NCBI RefSeq assembly: GCF_050947875.1 | Contig: NC_134569.1 | Coordinates: 18,389,631-18,453,630, forward strand | DNA from: Dermacentor variabilis | Taxonomy: Eukaryota; Arthropoda; Arachnida; Ixodida; Ixodidae | Length of the DNA stretch: 64,000 nucleotides | Direction: 5' to 3' | Part shown: one piece after another, positions 1-11,800 of the stretch | How the letters are laid out: each line of letters begins with the position of its first letter | How positions within the stretch are numbered: the first letter of the stretch is position 1 | The notes under the pieces: generated by a model | Seen by the model: the letters and a program-made list of their open reading frames with translations, nothing else | Database searches by the model: none | Told to the model about the DNA's origin: nothing | Translations under genes and position numbers: made by a program

Positions 1-731
1 CTCTGCACAACAGAACTGTGTTGAACCTTTCGACAAGACCGTTTGCTTGGGGGTGGTAGGCCAATGAGAAACAATGGTGTATACCACGTTGCTGAAGAAG
101 CTCTTCAAATTCCGTTGAGCTGAACTGTGGTCCATGGTCAGAAACTATCTCAGTGGGGTAGCCTTCATGAGCAAACACTTGTACCAGAAAATTCTTGACC
201 ATCGCTGTGGAAACTTGTCTTGAAAAATTAACTTCCAGGCATTTGCTATGATAATAAGTGTCATTTCATAACGATCGATGGGAGCTTGTTCAAAGGGTCC
301 AATAGTACAAATACCTATCTTCTTCCCAGGTTTGTCAGGAAAAGCTACTGGCTGCATAGGTACTGCAGCTGGCCACGGAGACTTATCACAGGACTGCCAA
401 ACAACACAGGTTTTAACTAGTTGTTCCACGTGTTCCTCTATTAGAGGTCACCAGTACAACTCTCACAGTCGACTTTTCGTACGACTGATGCCCGGATGGG
501 ATTGATAGCAACTTTCATCAAACGACGAGTAAGGATACTTGGAACCACTATTTTGTCACCACGGTGAAGTAAGTCGTGTACAATTAACAGTTCTGCACGT
601 AGATGAAAATATGGCATTAGATCCACTTCTAGATCTTTTTTATCAGACCAGGATGACAAAGTAAAGTCCATAACTTTTGCAATAGTACTGTCATTTGCAC
701 TTGCTGCTTGGAGTTCTGCGATCGCCACCAT
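1..731 (-). pseudogene. Gypsy integrase fragment
   Basis: Upstream part (441-731) has the H2C2 zinc-binding region (HRGDKIVVPSILTRRLM and CESC). The following part has EHVEQLVKTCVVWQ. The catalytic core near 1-165 reads SDHGPQFSS then YHPQANGLVERFN, the second aspartate and glutamate blocks of the DDE core. A frameshift near 165 and one near 430 separate the pieces. Enzyme role in the family: insertion of retrotransposon cDNA. Confidence 0.88.
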
Positions 732-1025
732 CAGAGAAAGAAGGCAAACTAATGTTCAGCAGCAACCTCATTAAGTTCTCCTTGCAGAGGTAGTCATGAG
801 AGCGCATCAGCCACCACATTGTCACTTCCCTTACGGTACTGTATGGTGTAGTTGTAACAAAGTAGGCGCACTGACCAACATGACATACGCATAGGCCGAT
901 GTCCAGGACCTTTTTTTGAGAACAAGGTGACGAGAGCCATATGGTCAGCTCGCAAAACAAAGCGACGACCCCAAAAATAGACGTGCCACTGTTCACAGGC
1001 CCAAACGCATGCTAAGGCTTCACAT

Positions 1026-1876
1026 TCACCTGCAGAATATCTTCGTTATTGTGGCAAATGTGCAGGAGGCAAAGGCAACTGTCTGTAGAGTTTCCTTGTT
1101 ATCTTGTTGCAATACCGCGCCCAATCCGTACCCAGAGGCATCGGTCGTGATGATGACGGGAAAGTTCAGATCAAAGAAATTTAAGACGTTACAAGTTGTC
1201 AGTAGTGATTTTAAATGGATGAAAGTCTGTTCAGCAACTGGCGTCCAAGCAAATGGTTTGTTGCCTTGAAGCAATGCCCATAAAGGATCCACAACATCAA
1301 AAAAATGCAGAACAAAGTTGGAGTAAAGTCCCACCAGTCCTAGCAGAGAACGAAGTTCATTTATGTTTGAAGATGCAGGAGCTTCTTTTATCGCTTGAAT
1401 AGATGACACTAGCGGAAAAACTCCTTTGCCATTCACAACATGCAACAGAAAATTGAGTTCCGTGACATCAAATTGCACTTCTGGTTGAGTTTAAGGACTG
1501 CTTCAGAAAGCTGTTGCAAGACAGTGTGGAGAGTCAAGAGATGATCTCTAGAATGGCCATAGACAATAATGTCGTCGACGTAGAAAAGTACACCTTTGCA
1601 TCCTTTAAGTATGAGATGCATCGTAATCTGAAATATTGATGGAGCTGCAGCCAAGCCGAAGCACACACTCTTAAAACGACAGAGCCCATCATACGTAATA
1701 AAGGTTGTCAGATCACAACTCTCAGGGTCAAGTTCCACTTGGTGGTAAGCAGACACTAAATCCAGCTTAGAAAATCGCTGGGCACCAGCCAAGCTATGCA
1801 GCAGTTCTTCTGTCTGTGGAAGTGGAAAGCTATCAACAATTATAGCTTTATTGGGTTCTCGCAGATAATCACACAT
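1026..1876 (-). pseudogene. Gypsy reverse transcriptase and RNase H
   Basis: RT (1433-1876): FSKLDLVSAYHQVELDPES, GLAAAPSIFQ and the catalytic YVDD box (FYVDDIIVYG). RNase H (1026-1478): TTDASGYGLGAVLQQDN. The two parts are in different frames that overlap near 1433-1478, showing a frameshift. N-terminal RT motifs upstream of 1876 are disrupted. Confidence 0.93.
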
Positions 1877-2058
1877 TCATATTGATCCGTCCTTTTTCCA
1901 ACCACCACTATTGGAGAAACCCACTGAGAGGCGTAAATGGGCTCAATAATGTCTTGTGCTTCAAGTTTCTGTAATTCAGCTGGCACTTGCTCGCGAACAG
2001 TAAAGGGCAACCTTCAGAGCTTGCTGCAAATGGGTGAAATGGTCTCAGAAACCTTAAC

Positions 2059-2556
2059 TCAATATTTGAATGCATTGTCAAATCCATGCTGTTTGTCAAA
2101 CAGATGTTCGTACTCTGAACATAGCTCAGATGGCAATACAGGAGTGCTAAGGGTCAATGCAAGACACTGAAGCGATGTACCTTCAATCTTCATCTGTAGT
2201 GCCACAATGGCATCTAGGCCCAGAACAGTGGTGCCCTCAGACACAACATACAGAAGAATACAAGCCCTTCTGTCGTGGAACATAGCTGATGCAATAAAGC
2301 GTCCTTGAACTCCTATGTTTGACTTGGAGTAGCCAAAAAGCTGTACTGAGGTAGGCTTTAAAGGGCAAGTACTTGCGAAAAAATAGAGTTCTCCTGCTGA
2401 AATAGTGACAGACGGTCCCGTATCAACAAGAAACGAGACAGCCTGACATTCCACGCGGACGGATGTGTAAATGCTCTGTTTGTGTCCCTTGACAATACAA
2501 ATTGTTTTTACATCTGCCGTGTGAGCTAGAGCCATCGTCATCGATTTGTCAAACAT
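2059..2556 (-). pseudogene. Gypsy retropepsin-like protease region
   Basis: An aspartic protease active-site-like block (FLVDTGPSVTI) is followed by the flap and GLDAIVALQ, the usual ILGxD-type second block of Gypsy proteases. It lies between the zinc knuckle and RT as expected. Confidence 0.85.
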
Positions 2557-2569
2557 TCACTGAATGACA

Positions 2570-3091
2570 AGACGACTTACACATAAAATCTAGATGCCCA
2601 ATCTTCCCGCAGCCAACATCTGCACTTGCGCACCTTACATGCAGGGCTGTTTGCAAGGTGGTCACTTGCTCCACAATGATAGCATGCTCGAAGGTTCATA
2701 GCACCTTGTATTGGAAGCCAGCACGCTTAGGCTTTGCGATTCTCACAACATACATGGTCATCTGTCTGCTCTGATGATTGAGGAAAACTGTGCTTTTTTA
2801 ATGTTATGAATTGAGGCACCACCGCAAAATTCCTTAGCTTGACTCACAACCTGTTCGTACTGATTTGCAATCGTGAGAGCTCGCGAGAGCGTCAGTGAGG
2901 AGCCTTCAAAAAGTAACCGCCGACACTGCCCCTCCATCCCAAGACAAGTGAGCAGAATCACTCTGTGGCGTTTGGCTGGAAACTCGGAAGCCACCATTAT
3001 GTCTCCAAGGCCTGCTTCCACTGGTCCCATGGGACAGCTGGATGACCAGGTGAAGGCAGGGAAGGCGGTGGCAGTTGTAATCCCAGAACAC
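2570..3091 (-). pseudogene. Gypsy gag remnant with zinc knuckle
   Basis: The capsid-like part (2758-3030) reads FPAKRHRVILLTCLGMEGQ and ANQYEQVVSQAKEF. Near 2600-2700 there is a CCHC-type knuckle (CYHCGASDHLANSPAC) and a second partial one (CGKIGHLDFMC) in another frame. Several frame breaks. Confidence 0.75.
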
Positions 3092-3129
3092 TCATTGTGG
3101 TGATCTAGCAGGGGAAGTCACCAGGAAAC

Positions 3130-3320
3130 TTGCCCTTGCATGGTTTGAATCCTCGCCGCCAATACATTGTATTTAGGAGAAGACAGAAGACTGATGCAAT
3201 CGATACGTGTACATCACCTTCCTTTCTTTATTGTCCCCACATGACCTCCTCCTTCTTCTTCCACATATGACAGTAGTTTTCAAACCATCGTGATGCCGCC
3301 GTGCACAAGCCCGAAAAAGA
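3130..3320 (-). repeat. Possible 5' LTR/primer-site region of the left Gypsy element
   Basis: On the minus strand an AATAAA-type signal (near 3219) is followed by a short R/U5-like stretch and then TTGGCGGCGAGGATTC near 3150-3165, which looks like a primer binding site upstream of gag. LTR borders cannot be fixed because the second LTR is off the window. Confidence 0.35.
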
Positions 3321-5708
3321 AAAAAACACGGATATCAAAAGAATTCTGCTGTGTGCCATTACGCGTGTCATCGCCGCAGAAAGACAGCAATTTCATCGTT
3401 TCCCTAAGGAAGCACATGATGCACATCTGAGACCGATGTGGATAAGAATTTTACGCACTGAGAAAAGGTGACTGATAGTATGTACTGGTTTGTTCGAAAC
3501 AATTCAGTTGAGATGACTTTTTTATTCCAGGCAAGTAGACCACTCATATGTTGCTGGAATTTCAAATTGTGAAGTGTACTTTGTTTAGGTAGACACTTCA
3601 ATAAATTAGTGATGTACACGTGGGCCTCATTTAGTTTTGTTAGTTTAGATTTGAGCTCCAGCATTAGTGTTACTAGTGCCCTAAGCAGCAGGAATATTCT
3701 CGTTAATGTACTTTTGTCCACAAACACGGGTAGCAGGAACGATTACTAAATCGGAAGGTCTGAAGTTAGTCATGACACATGTTATGCCGCAAGGCGACAT
3801 GGCGTTTCTATAGCATGCTTTACTTTAGTGGCGTTTTCTTATCCAGCGCAGTGAGCTGTCAGTTCATTTGCTCGCAAGAAATTTAGAAGCAACTGTAAAC
3901 AGCACTCGTTTCAGATTTAGAGTCTGGGTGTCTACTGTGTTCTGAAGCCCAGACCCTACCTCAAACACTGTGCACTGCAAGCACATCAGGCGCAGACTAC
4001 CTTATGACATGGACCAGCTAACTATAAAAAGAAACATGCACCCCGACTCCCAAACAGAACTCTAATTTGTTTTTATCGCAAGACACACTGACCATTACCT
4101 TAACAGTTTTTAGCCTCGTTCTATCAATACACAATATCAGCATTTAGCTTCTGAAGGCATGATAGACATTACTGCCTATAAACTGTGGGATGTTATGTGA
4201 TATACTGCAACACTAGTCGCAGTGCGGAGTTGCTTAAATGAAGGTCAAAAACAGTCAAGTATCAAACCTGTAGCAGTGGAGCAACAGCATGAGCAAGTGC
4301 TTGCGCCTTTTGGCACCCCCACACACAAACACTTCCCTTTTTTAATTAGCCTCTGGCTCCTCTGAAAGGCCCTTTGTCTTTAAAAAAGAATGATAAGTAT
4401 TGCTAGGCAGGCCGAACGTTTGGGCACACAACACAACTATTTCCGCAGTTTCGTCGCTTACATGCTTGAGACCGATCAAAGTAAGGCATTCGGCAGCCTT
4501 TTTTGGCTTCGATAAAACACCTCGATTCTACGTCACAAACAGGAAACTTGAGCACAGCACCAAGCGAAAGAGCTGCTGTGAACCTGAATGTCATAGCCAT
4601 CTTTGTTTATTTGGACAATGTTCCCGGACAATTCCCTGCACATATCTGTGCACAGTTGTGTGCAGGGAATACAAAAAACAACCAAGAAAAATACCTGAAG
4701 CAATAGAAATTGACAAATGAAAAGCAGGTGTATCAGCTGCCCCCTTTATCATTCTCTGAAAAAGCATGCTGCTACCTTGGACTTGGATTATATCTAGAGT
4801 GGGAACCTAAAAATTATAATCTTTGTCTATTTTGGTGTTCTGGGTCTTGTTCACGCCTCACTTCTGTCAGAATGCGTGTGCTTCTCAAGCAACACTACAA
4901 AAAGGCAAATCTTTGAGCAATAATGCAGTAGTTGCAGTCCAGCACCTATGTATGTCCTTTTTCTTGTGTGTGAACGTGTATGTTTTAAGTGCATTGCTTC
5001 GTCAATGTTAAGAATATGCGTTTGATACTGCGCAGAATTTTATCATAATTTAGTGCTGTTGGCAAAATTTCACCTGTAAAGCATGCTTAACCACTGGACG
5101 TCTAAGCTTTGCGAAAAGGTCAGCCACTCAGTAGCAAAGGGCACAGGTTTGCGGACAGTGAGGATGCACTCTTTTGCAGGTGCCACCCCCAATCCTGAGC
5201 TTTTTGCTTAACAGCAAATACAATGAGTGAAGCTGGCACAGGGTCAAATGCCTCAAAGTTTACAGGCAGTTGATGCTGTATGATAGGGCAAAAGTTGACG
5301 AGAACAGACAGCTAGTGGGAATTACTCAGTTTTCCAAGTTAACATGAGCCAGATACACAATCTTTTAGTATAATGGCTTATTATTTCGATTCCTTACCAC
5401 TGACAATGTAATTGCGATGTTCCAACATTTTAGAATAACCCAATTTGATAATAAATACATGTGCATATCATTATTTAACATTCAAAGCTAAGTATTCGTA
5501 TTTGATTCATATTCGAAAATTTTGATAATCACAAGCCCCTAAAGTAAAGCACTAGTCAAAAGTTACTATGCATAAGGTTTGTGCTTAATTGGCTATGCCT
5601 GTTACAGCGGACTTGCACCAACGGCCATGTGATGCAGCTTACTCAAACATTATGGATGGCTCAAAAGTGCACAACTATACCATTGTTTACATAAACAAGA
5701 ACACTCAC
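3321..5708. other. Intron sequence, no gene seen
   Basis: Part of the open-ended intron after exon w17. AT-rich, with no conserved MED12 exon on the minus strand and no convincing ORF. 5440-5540 holds attcg-rich sequence resembling ends of the MITE family at 45873-47115. Confidence 0.7.
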
Positions 5709-5832
5709 GGGACGCTGAGGTCAAAGTCTGTGTCATCTATTGGGCCAAGAAGGTCGTTGATGCTGGGTTCCCCTTTGCCCTGATTCGAGTCCAGCTTCGC
5801 TTTGGCCTCCAAGGCTGGTGTGCTAGCATCGC
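5709..5832 (-). CDS. MED12: MED12 exon w17 (last in window)
   Basis: 124 nt, phase 1 in, phase 2 out. Acceptor gattacag, donor ccc|gtgagt. Peptide [20 protein letters not shown] then [21 protein letters not shown]. The leading GDA fits the LGDAEL motif that follows the preceding exon in MED12; the rest is a variable linker. The next exon, expected to start the conserved ASLDVYAKYVL block, is not found down to position 1. Confidence 0.9.
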
Positions 5833-8800
5833 CTGTAATCACATGCTTTCATCAATATTATCTGATGCCAAGTCACAAAAGATATGACAGAAATAGGGCA
5901 ATTGGTGTGCTATAATGAGCATCACCAGCATACCAGTTAATTAAAAAGAGACCTTTCATGAAAGGTGCAAATGTGTTGTTTAATAAACAGCATTTTCTCA
6001 AACATTATCCCTTATTTTTTCACATCTGAAATTACACTGTCAAGATTAAGAAGCATTACCACAAAGAAAACCCAGCTGAATGTAGCGCTTACCCTGACCC
6101 TTTATCACCGAAGCAGTGTAGAGTTTTGAAGGAACAAGCTAACAGCCTAAACTTATTTAGTGTTTGTCTGTCATGTCCCTTTAATGAAGACAAAGATTTA
6201 GGCTTAGCTCTTATTCTTTGCCTTGTTTGTGAACAAGAAAACCCTGTCTAGCTTCCGCTGACAAAGCGAACGCCATATTCTTGACCTAGGCCTTTTAGGA
6301 TGGCCTTTACTTTGTGACACAACCTACAATGTTATGTCGCATTCCGGTGATGAGCATACTGTCCATTGAGTGACCCAATGAATGTATGTTGAAAGTGATA
6401 TCCTCAGCAAAAGCGCTAGACAAAGACTACAACTGCACCAAGACAGCTCACGCACCAAGCAGCAAGATGGCCTTGAGAACTGCAAGAACTGGCTCAACAC
6501 GCATGCTGCTGTGAGCAGCTGACAAGAGATGCCGATCGCACAGAGACCGAATGAGAAAGAGAGGTCGCGGAAGGGGTATGGCACTCCCAGCAGGCGGCAT
6601 GGAGTCCACAGTGCGAAAGAGGCGCAGCAGTAAGTGGCATGTCAGCCGGGCACCCGACTCTGCATCCTGGTCTGCGGCTCCACCCACTGCAAGGTAAATC
6701 CACCAGAAAAACCCATATACAGTAAAGCCTCCGTAACATGCATATACAAAAAAGGCCATACAAAACCTTTCATAAAAGCTTTCATAAACAAAGAAATGAG
6801 AGTTCTTTGTTTTTGCTTCTGTCAAAGGCAGTGCTTACCCATGATGTCTAAAGTAGTCTGGCCAATGGCTGCTGTGAATATAAGTGTGTAGGAATGTACA
6901 CGAAAAGTAGGGGAATTTCATGAAGTTGAAAGAAAGTGCAGGTGGGCTTTTGAACAAAACTGTAGGCTAGCTGCTGCGAGTAGAGCAATTATACTACGTT
7001 CAGATATTCATGACAGCATTGTCTAGTGACTAAGCAGGTTTATTTACAGTGTTCTAAAAATGCTGCACAACTCCTTCAAGCCATAGAGTAGGCTTAAACA
7101 GATAACTTACAAGACTGCAATCAGTGAATGCAGCTTCACCAACTTCAGCATTATTAATTAATGCTTGCCCTGTTTAAGTAAGTCTTTCAAACCATCAGGC
7201 CGACACTAACAAAGGTTAACAACTGCTGTATAAACCCGAGTATAATATAAGCAGCTATCTTGCAAATGTGAACAAAAAAGAAAAAAAAAGAACAAATAGA
7301 AATTGACCTTTACACATTGCAATCAAGTCTGCTTCTTAACATTACATTCCCTCCAACACCACAAATACAGTAGAACTTCGTTGATGAAATCCCGTCACGT
7401 AGGATTTCCCAGTGCTAATGTTTGTGATAGAGAAGAAAAAAAAATTACCCAATACAGTTACCAATACAGTTACGCTTCTTTTTACCAATTCATACGTTCC
7501 CAGAAAACACAATCTTTGTGCACCAGTGTTCAGCACATCGCCAAACAGCGATTCGCAGGATACATACAAGTTGAAGAAGCCTCTCACATGATAAAGAAGT
7601 CCACAGTGCTCCCTGACGATGAGTACACTGAAAAGAGCGATTCACGGCTAGTTTTCTACATGGCAGGTATGCTGCATGCAAAACAATCCTGAAGATGGCG
7701 TGCAAGGAATGCTTCGACGAGCTCTTTATTTCCGCCGATGAAGCCAACAAATGGCTGGTGATGTTCAAGCTTTGTGACAATGAGGGCCTCCCTTCAGCGA
7801 CGTGTAATTCAATTTCCTCAGCGACACATAATTCCGTTTCTAGACATTTCCTTGGTCTTCAAACAAGATCACGCTTGTTGGCAGTACTCCCCAAGCTCTT
7901 CGAAGCCGTTGTTAAACTTTCAATCCAAGCATTCCAAAGAAGTAAAAAACGGAATCGACATCTCATGCCTTAAGTCTTCTCTCACCAGATCATGCAAGCA
8001 CAAAATGAGCGCCAGTTTTAATGCGCAGGTCCGGCGCCTATTAGAAACAGGTTATTCTAGTGTAGCAGTGGCCACTGTGGCTGAACGCCAAAAGGAGTCT
8101 GTTTCGATGGGGACGGACGTGATTTCAGAAAGCAGTAATAGCAAAAAAAAGAGTAGTGGCTATTCCGTACATTCATTCAGTGTCGCACAGGCTTAAAAAA
8201 GTTGCAAGTAGATATGATGTTAATGTTGCTTTCACTGCTCCCAATAAGCTAGGTAAGATATGCGCTGCCGTGCAGAGAAAAAAGGAGCAGGTAAAGGGCA
8301 AAAAAAGAACAGATATTTGTCCAGTGAAGCGCAGTAAGAACAAAAGTTTTACTGACTGTCGTATGGGTGTGGTTTATAAAATTTCCCTTAGCTGTGGCCA
8401 GTTCTACATAAGGCAAATTAAGCGGTGTATTAATCAGAGGCTAATGGAACATAAAAAGTCGTTAACGGGTGGATCGCCTTCTAATCTTTCCCTACATTGC
8501 CAAGACTGTAACTGCACGCCAAAGTTAGATGAATGCGCAATATTGTACAGGCATAAGAATGAAGATACACGTCTTATGGTAGAGGCATGGCATATCTATA
8601 ATGGTGGAAGTGCGTGCGTGAGTGAGTCAGCCTTCGATTACTTTACATAAGGAAGAGATTAAGTGCCTTAACAGTTATCTTTCACGTAGACCGGCACATG
8701 TACCCAACGGACACGTGGTGATACCATTCCAGAGCTTGCGCAGATTAGTTTTGTGTCTTTATTATTTTTTTTTCACCTCAGTGCTCCCTTTAGTTGATAG

Positions 8801-11800
8801 TCGGCGTTCGTGTTGTCCACTTCTCTACTCTTGTGTCCTGTCTGCACGCCTCACTTCTTTGTTGCATCATGAGGGCCTCATATATCATTCTGAGAAGCTC
8901 TTCTCATATGTAGACATCCTTGAAACTACTTTTTCGATGTGGTTCAGTTACAACAAACTGCACAGTGACAGCTTGGAAGAGCTTGTCCCCTGCCTGCAAA
9001 AAAAAACAATGTCATGCTAGGCTGTGCACAGCATGGCCCTTGCCTCCCCAACCAGGTTACAAAATTCTTTTCGGCCACCATTTGCACTTCTACACGAAGG
9101 CACTCAACAAAGAGAGCGCCTTCCCGTGAAAAGAAGCACCTGAATCTCAGGCACAATACTTAGCAGAGGCTGACAACGTTCTGTTTGAACTGCTTGTGAA
9201 CTGTTTAAACAAAATGTTTTTTGTTCTCGTAAAAAAAAAAAACACCAGCTCAGGCACATCACTTAGCAAAACATCATCGATGACTGAGAATGGTTTGTTT
9301 TAAACGGATTCTAAGCCACTCTTCAAAAAATTTGTTTGCGCATACAGTATGTTGAAAATAAAATGTTTGCTTCCAAGTTACCACTGGGAATTTTCTTGCT
9401 TTGTGTTCAATAACCAGGTGAAGCAAGCTGCATTCTACCACCAAGGTGTGCTCAGTCGGATTGTTACTGTGGTGCTTTTTAATTCGTAAGAGGCTATGCT
9501 ACTCTATAGCAATTTGCAGCCATGAACGAGCAAGAATATATATATTGTGAAGCTTTCTTATTTGTTATTGCATGTTGGACTGCACATGCGGATGATCGTA
9601 TTCCATACAGCGCCCCTGTGCTGCGGCTGCTACCAGCTGTCGCGGCCAACATGCATGTGTGTGGCAGTGCCTCCTGGCAGTGCCCCCTGGCAGTGCCCCC
9701 TGGCAGTGCCCCCTGGCAGTTTCCTCCCAAAGCACCGTGCACGAGACGGCATGTTTATCACACTTCCCAATTCTAGCCACTGTACCCCCGCGCATGGCCC
9801 ACTATTGTCATTCTGTTGAGCTTGCTTTGCGTGCAGCATTCTGCCATGATGTACTTTTTTGTATAGTTTGCATTCCAGACAGCGTTCTGCTGGCTCCAAC
9901 AAGTCTTTCTCATGAAGTTATAGATAGGCCGCACCAAATGACATCAACGGTGCCCTCGCAGTTCGGCTCCAAATGAGTCTCGAGTGGCAGTCCAAATGTG
10001 CCTGACTCCGCAACTGAAGATGCTGAACTGCCGCCTACCACAACGAACTCAAATGTAGACATCATTGGTTACCTACTGGGCTGCGGTGTGCCGATTCCTG
10101 CCGTCATTAAATTTGGAGACTTTGCAGACGTTAACAGCGCAGTTTCGTCGTGTGCCAAACTGAACGATAAGAAATGAGCAAGTTCTCCCACCGTCAAACA
10201 GTGACTCTGATTCGAAAGATGATGTGCCGTGTGCTCTGGAGCCTTACACATGCGAATCTGACTCAAGCCTTTGCAATCCTTGCATTGTCGTACAGGGAAA
10301 CTCAAATGCAGGCAGACTTGGTTGCATGTAAAGGGAAGTGCATGCAGCAACGCATCGACCACTTGTTTCGTGCACAGGGGCCTTAAAATGTAAATAAAGT
10401 GATTCTTTTTGGACACATTCGTTTTTTTTTCGTACATTCGATAGTGTTCAAACTTATGCACATTCCCCATGAAGTCCAAATTATCGGTCGTCGACTGTAT
10501 TCGAAATTTTGAATACGAATTAAATAGTTCTTGCTATTTGATTAGTATTCAATTCAAGAATTGACTATTTGAAATTGTCGAATATAAGAAATAAAAACAG
10601 TTATTGAAGTCTCAAACAGTTTCTGGCTATGTCCACTGTCTACTTGGAAATTCCATGTTTTTCTCAGAAAATGTGGTCCATAACACTTTTGACTCCTGCT
10701 GTACAAAGATGCAGCAAGTCCCAGAATGCAAAACAGCAACACACCAGGACTAGCTGAGAGCAGTGAAGGTATGGCCACATGCACAACGAAATCCTGGAGG
10801 GAGAAGCACCGCCTTGCCACCAGGATGCATGTGAAGACTGCCAGGTTGTCATGGATGGACAGGTCCCCCACCTGCAGGCATGGTACCACACTTGCCAGCT
10901 AAAGTTCCTGTAACACAGCATCTCTGACCTGTCGTTCCAGAGTGCTCCGACAGCTCTACAAAGGCCACATAAGGCACCAACTAACCTATTAAAATTCTAG
11001 CCCTTGCACTCTCAAACAGGTCCACTCAAAACTCTTCCAAGTGGAGCCCAGTCCCACCCCTCAAATGAAAACACCACAGCGCAATAACATTTTCCTGTTG
11101 ATTCCTACTACGAGGAGTGGCTAACAGCAGTGCATTACGGCAGCCTTCAAGAACGCCGTATTAGAAATTCTTACTTGGGAATTGCCATAGAGTGACAATG
11201 AAGCCCACTGACCACTTCAGTTGACGGATGGCACTGCCATCAACTCTCTTAATTTGATGCGGAGTGTCAAGTGGTGGGACATTCTAGAAATGGGGGCAAG
11301 CTAACTGCCATATGGATAATGAAGCCCAATTATTCCCTATAAATATACCTTGGAGGTTGTCTTTCACAACTTCCAACGCAAATTCACATTGTTGGAGCAT
11401 CCTGGAATGAGCAAAGTTGGACACTTTGCTAAGCCTTATCTACCCATTATTAAAAATGTGTTGAGAACACAAGCTTAATGATGAATAGTTAATGATGTCA
11501 TAAGTATTTCTTAGGCAGAGGTGAGGTCTCGATAGGGACAGTCCAAGCAGTAAGTTTTATTTTCTGTAACATCCAACCTAATGTGTGCCACACATCATGT
11601 TAATAACTAGGCTAAAAGTAAAATGTGAGGTTTCTATTTTATATTTCTTTATTTTTCTTTTTATTATTATTTGACTCACCAGACTTAGTCAATAAATAGC
11701 CACAAAATAAAACTGGGACGAGGCTTCAGATGATACTGCAATAGCACACTTCCCAACACACACTAGGACGTAAAGTTCATGCACATAAATAAGCGTGTTC

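Larger units (their letters stand above)
1..3100 (-). mobile_element. Decayed Ty3/Gypsy LTR retrotransposon (gag-pol), in last MED12 intron of the window
   Basis: Minus-strand order gag, zinc knuckle, protease, reverse transcriptase, RNase H, integrase is Gypsy order. Reading frames are broken by several stops and frameshifts, so it is a relic. It runs off the left edge inside integrase; the 3' LTR is outside the window. Same strand as MED12. Confidence 0.93.
7791..8868 (+). mobile_element. Penelope-like retroelement, 5' truncated, with 11-bp target duplication
   Basis: Direct repeats atgagggcctc at 7780-7790 and 8869-8879 flank the element. The interior encodes the C-terminal part of a Penelope RT followed by a GIY-YIG endonuclease. 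5' truncation plus target duplication indicates insertion by target-primed reverse transcription. The tail at 8805-8868 holds GTTGTCCACTTCTC and CTTGTGTCCTGTC motifs that resemble arms of the foldback elements elsewhere in the window. Confidence 0.85.
7368..10497. mobile_element. Tigger/pogo-type DNA transposon relic (about 3.1 kb with insertion)
   Basis: Bounded by TA and CAGTAGAACTTCGTTGATG on the left and ATTATCGGTCGTCGACTG then TA on the right, the TA-duplicating, CAGT-starting terminal pattern of Tigger/pogo elements. The interior has no intact transposase; 10002-10390 (+) keeps a C-terminal-like tail ([20 protein letters not shown] and MQQRIDHLF). It carries a Penelope-like insertion at 7791-8868 and a 13-bp tandem repeat near 9663-9727. 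Confidence 0.75.

Noticed and set aside
10745..10752. Alternative exon w15 donor cta|gtcctg
   Set aside because: Its phase would also be open, but the consensus is poorer than ctg|gtgtgt; only two residues differ, so not excluded.
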